A stretch of DNA of 15,932 nucleotides, taken from assembly GCA_027063755.1 (NCBI GenBank), contig JAMORD010000217.1:1-15932 (forward strand). The letters are read 5' to 3'. Shown piece by piece: positions 13,178-15,932 of the stretch. The stretch is from a bacterium. Its GTDB lineage: Bacteria; Coprothermobacterota; Coprothermobacteria; Coprothermobacterales; JAADFF01. The position numbers and the translations under genes are program-made. Positions within the stretch are counted from its first letter, which is position 1. Every line of letters begins with the position of its first letter. Below the pieces are notes generated by a model. It made no database searches. It was not told the origin of the DNA and saw nothing but the letters and a program-made list of their open reading frames with translations.

Positions 13178-15932
13178 ATGAAAAAGTTTATTGTATGGGT
13201 GGTATCTCTGACACTGATTTTTAGTGCATTGATTTTACCCCCGCTAACATTTGCTGCCTCTGATGCACTGGTTGTTGGTGACAAAGTATATCCAGTGTAT
13301 CAAAGAGGTGTGTACTATTCTGCATGGGCAGAGGTAGAAGGTTCTGTGCATGTGAAAATATCTGCCGGTGGTGTTTCTGAAGAAAAAGACATTACAGCAG
13401 ATGGGAAGAAGCTTCTTGTTGTTTATCGCAAGGTAGATGATGAAATGTGGCAGTATCAGATTTTGCCTGCCGGTCCTGATAAGAATATTCCAAGAGATAC
13501 AACATTTATTGTCAAAAGGAAACCTGCTGGTGCAATTGTTCCTGGTACAAAGGTGACATTCTATGTATACACAACAAGACGAGAGATTGTCACACTGCAG
13601 ATGAAGATGGTGAGGTATGACTGGAAGGCTGAAGATGCTCCAGCATCTCCATCTATAAAAGATGAGCAACTCTACACACTGAAGAAAGTTGGACAAACAG
13701 ACGACGGTCTTCTTGATGTGTGGTCTGTAGAGATACCATTTAATGATGTGGGACTTTATGAATATCACTTCTATGGATATGATGGCACTTTCAAACGCAT
13801 GTTTAAAGGTGATTATAGGGTTACCGTTTATAAACCTGATTTTTCTGTTCCCCAGTGGATAAAGGGGGCTGTTGTGTATCAAATATTCCCTGATAGATTT
13901 AGAAATGGCGATACATCTAACGATCCGACACAGGATAAGACTTTTACTTTCCACGACTATTACTTAAATGTTGATGAAAAGGAACCGAATGACTTCCTGG
14001 GTGTGCCTAAATATACGGTGCCTTGGGATGCACCCGTTATGGCATGGGATACCGTTGGCGGTCAGTGTCGCTATGTGGATACGACAAGATATTATGGTGG
14101 TGACCTCAAGGGTATTATAGAGAGTCTTGATTATCTGAAGTCTCTTGGTGTAGATGTGCTTTATATTAACCCTATCTTCCCTGCACCATCTACCCACAGA
14201 TACGACCCAACATCCTATCATGCCATAGATCCTATACTTGGTGATTTGGATACATTCAAGACTTTAGTTGCAGAGGCAAAGAAGAGAGGCATGAAAATCA
14301 TCCTTGATGTGACACCAGATCATTCTTCTGATAGGTCTCTTTACTTTGATTCTCAGGGTGAGTTTTCTACCATGGGTGCCCACGAATCTCAAGATTCTCC
14401 ATACTACAGCTGGTATAAATTTATTAAATGGCCAGATAAGTATCAGGGATGGGCAGGGCTTGGTTGGATGCCAACCATCAATGTGCTTGATGAGGATTAT
14501 CAAAAGTTCTTCCTTACAGATGATAATTCTGTTGTAAAGTTCTGGAATAGTGCTGGAGCAATGGGATGGCGTGTTGATGTGGCTATGATTATACCCACAG
14601 GTTTCTTAAAGGAGTATAGAGAGGCTATCAAAGCCATTAATCCCGATGCCGTTTTGGTGGCAGAAGTGTGGAATAAACCCAAAGAGGTTATTCCCATGCT
14701 TCTTGGTGATCAGATGGATACAGTTATGAATTACCGTTTTGCCGCAGCCACTGTTGTGGACTGGGACAGCGACCATGAGGGTACAAAACCATCTGCACAG
14801 GGATTTTTCCTTAATAAGGATATGTCTTCTGCAGAATTTTGGCAGAGGATAGATGCCATTTACAATGATTATCCATCTGTTGTGCACGATGCACTGTGGA
14901 ACCTTGTAGATAGCCATGATATGGCAAGACCTCTGTACTACTTCAAAGATAAAAATGCACTTAAGGCACTTTCGGCACTCCAGATTATGTTTAAGGGGGC
15001 TCCTACAATCTTCTACGGTGATGAGGCAGGAGCTACAAATGCCGGTGAAAAAGGTTGTAAAGATGATAGACCTCTTGCCAACGATCCATTTATGAGGGTG
15101 CCTTATCCTTGGGGTAGCGAAGATAAGGATCTTATTGCATGGTATAGCTCTTTGAATGCACTTAGACATCAGTATGATGCCATCAAAGAAGGTGGGATGG
15201 TGCACTTTAGTGCCAATAATGGTCGTATTCTTGCCTTTGCAAGAATAGGCGATGGAAAAGAGGTATTTGTGTTTATCAATCCAGATGGCGAAGAGAGGGC
15301 AAATGTTGTTGCTGATGCCTTAGGCTATGTAAAAGATGGTACATATACTCCATCTATTGGTTCAGGTGACATGACAGTAGAAAATGGCAAGATATCCCTT
15401 GGCACAATGAAGCCCTATGAGGTACGTATATATACTCTTGACTATGCCCCAGCTTATAATGATGTTTCCTACAGTGTATCATTTGCAGATGGTAAGATTG
15501 CTATCACGCCAGATGACATGCCTATTGTCAAGGTTACCGACAATACCACAGGCCAGACATATACACTGGGAACTGATAAGACATTCTATCCTCGTGGTGG
15601 TCATACATACACGATAACTGTCTATAAGCAAGATAAAGGTCTTATTACCGGTAAGTATCAGGTGACACTGCAAGGTGAGGGAGAAGATGCCGTGGATCCT
15701 ATTTATACTAATGAAACGGGATCTACATCTGAAGGCCCGATACTTAACATGTCCATATCTGATCCCGAAGGGGACGACTATGGGCCAGGGACATACACCT
15801 ATCCGACAAATGAGGTATTCAAGCCAGGAGACTTTGATCTGCTAAAGTTTGAGGCGAGGAGCGAAGGAGACACATACATATTCAGATGGCAGCTAAAGAA
15901 TGTAGACAACCCATGGAATGGGGCATGGGGAA
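13178..15932 (+). CDS. Secreted GH13 alpha-amylase / pullulanase-type glycosidase (3' end outside window)
   Basis: An exported alpha-glucan hydrolase; 918 residues are visible and the frame is still open. A signal peptide covers residues 1-26/27 (ending LTFA-A). An N-terminal beta-rich domain, about 30-210, resembles the starch-binding domain of neopullulanase-type enzymes. The barrel begins at WIKGAVVYQIFPDRFRNGD (from W227). GH13 conserved regions: DVTPDH at 377-382, GWRVDVA with nucleophile D467, VAEVW with acid/base E496, and VDSHD with H580 and D581; all three catalytic residues are present. A C-terminal beta domain and an Ig-like stretch (about 750-845) follow, then from about residue 854 a glucodextranase-type C-terminal module (SDPEGDDYGPGTYTYPTN), cut by the window end. 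ATG 13178 lies 11 nt after AGGAGG; GTG 13166 is in frame but overlaps that site. Exact specificity is not readable. Confidence 0.92.
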   Translation, partial: MKKFIVWVVSLTLIFSALILPPLTFAASDALVVGDKVYPVYQRGVYYSAWAEVEGSVHVKISAGGVSEEKDITADGKKLLVVYRKVDDEMWQYQILPAGPDKNIPRDTTFIVKRKPAGAIVPGTKVTFYVYTTRREIVTLQMKMVRYDWKAEDAPASPSIKDEQLYTLKKVGQTDDGLLDVWSVEIPFNDVGLYEYHFYGYDGTFKRMFKGDYRVTVYKPDFSVPQWIKGAVVYQIFPDRFRNGDTSNDPTQDKTFTFHDYYLNVDEKEPNDFLGVPKYTVPWDAPVMAWDTVGGQCRYVDTTRYYGGDLKGIIESLDYLKSLGVDVLYINPIFPAPSTHRYDPTSYHAIDPILGDLDTFKTLVAEAKKRGMKIILDVTPDHSSDRSLYFDSQGEFSTMGAHESQDSPYYSWYKFIKWPDKYQGWAGLGWMPTINVLDEDYQKFFLTDDNSVVKFWNSAGAMGWRVDVAMIIPTGFLKEYREAIKAINPDAVLVAEVWNKPKEVIPMLLGDQMDTVMNYRFAAATVVDWDSDHEGTKPSAQGFFLNKDMSSAEFWQRIDAIYNDYPSVVHDALWNLVDSHDMARPLYYFKDKNALKALSALQIMFKGAPTIFYGDEAGATNAGEKGCKDDRPLANDPFMRVPYPWGSEDKDLIAWYSSLNALRHQYDAIKEGGMVHFSANNGRILAFARIGDGKEVFVFINPDGEERANVVADALGYVKDGTYTPSIGSGDMTVENGKISLGTMKPYEVRIYTLDYAPAYNDVSYSVSFADGKIAITPDDMPIVKVTDNTTGQTYTLGTDKTFYPRGGHTYTITVYKQDKGLITGKYQVTLQGEGEDAVDPIYTNETGSTSEGPILNMSISDPEGDDYGPGTYTYPTNEVFKPGDFDLLKFEARSEGDTYIFRWQLKNVDNPWNGAWG

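Noticed and set aside
13244-13954. 236-codon open frame on the minus strand, and another at 14606-15205
   Set aside because: Both lie wholly inside the GH13 gene, have low-complexity Cys/His/Ile-rich translations without domains, and lack ribosome binding sites. The GH13 frame has catalytic motifs throughout.
1-15932. CRISPR arrays, insertion sequences or phage attachment sites
   Set aside because: I saw no regularly spaced direct repeats, no transposase or integrase frame, and no duplicated tRNA 3' end that would mark an attachment site.

Overview
The window looks like chromosomal DNA of a Gram-positive, anaerobic, probably thermophilic Firmicute. This is inferred from several signs together. 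Genes carry strong AGGAGGTG-type ribosome binding sites with frequent GTG and TTG starts. There is a CDP-glycerol (teichoic acid type) gene pair, a flagellin with a SigD-like promoter, stalk-type copper amine oxidase N-terminal repeats on a secreted protein, and a secreted GH13 amylase with a glucodextranase-type C-terminal module. I cannot name the genus. Base composition looks moderately AT-rich and even throughout. I saw no insertion sequence, phage gene or CRISPR array.

Layout. (1) 20-2121: a CstA-family transporter ending in a strong terminator, then a small unrecognised protein. (2) 2281-3402: a convergent, minus-strand, divergent flagellin with its own sigma-28-like promoter and a hairpin overlapping its stop codon. 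(3) 3462-7461: a tightly packed plus-strand operon of an unfamiliar protein (family sometimes labelled quinate 5-dehydrogenase), a homologue of cyanobacterial acyl-ACP reductase, greA and lysS, closed by a clear terminator at 7485. (4) 7580-9380: a glycerol-3-phosphate cytidylyltransferase and a CDP-glycerol glycerophosphotransferase, stop/start coupled, followed 15 nt later by tRNA-Arg(CCG). (5) 9381-15932: an alpha-glucan utilisation operon with a binding protein, an intercistronic hairpin, two permeases and a secreted GH13 enzyme that runs off the window.

How the genes work together. In region 5 the secreted amylase would cut starch, pullulan or similar glucans outside the cell. The binding protein and MalF/MalG-like permeases would import the maltodextrins. 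No ATPase gene is present in the visible part, so a shared MsmX/MalK-type ATPase encoded elsewhere is expected. In region 4 the cytidylyltransferase makes CDP-glycerol and the transferase uses it for wall polymer or a surface glycan. The most unusual part is region 3: a fatty-aldehyde-forming type of reductase, with its acyl-binding cysteine conserved, is translationally coupled to transcription (GreA) and translation (LysS) housekeeping genes, and no aldehyde deformylating oxygenase is visible nearby.
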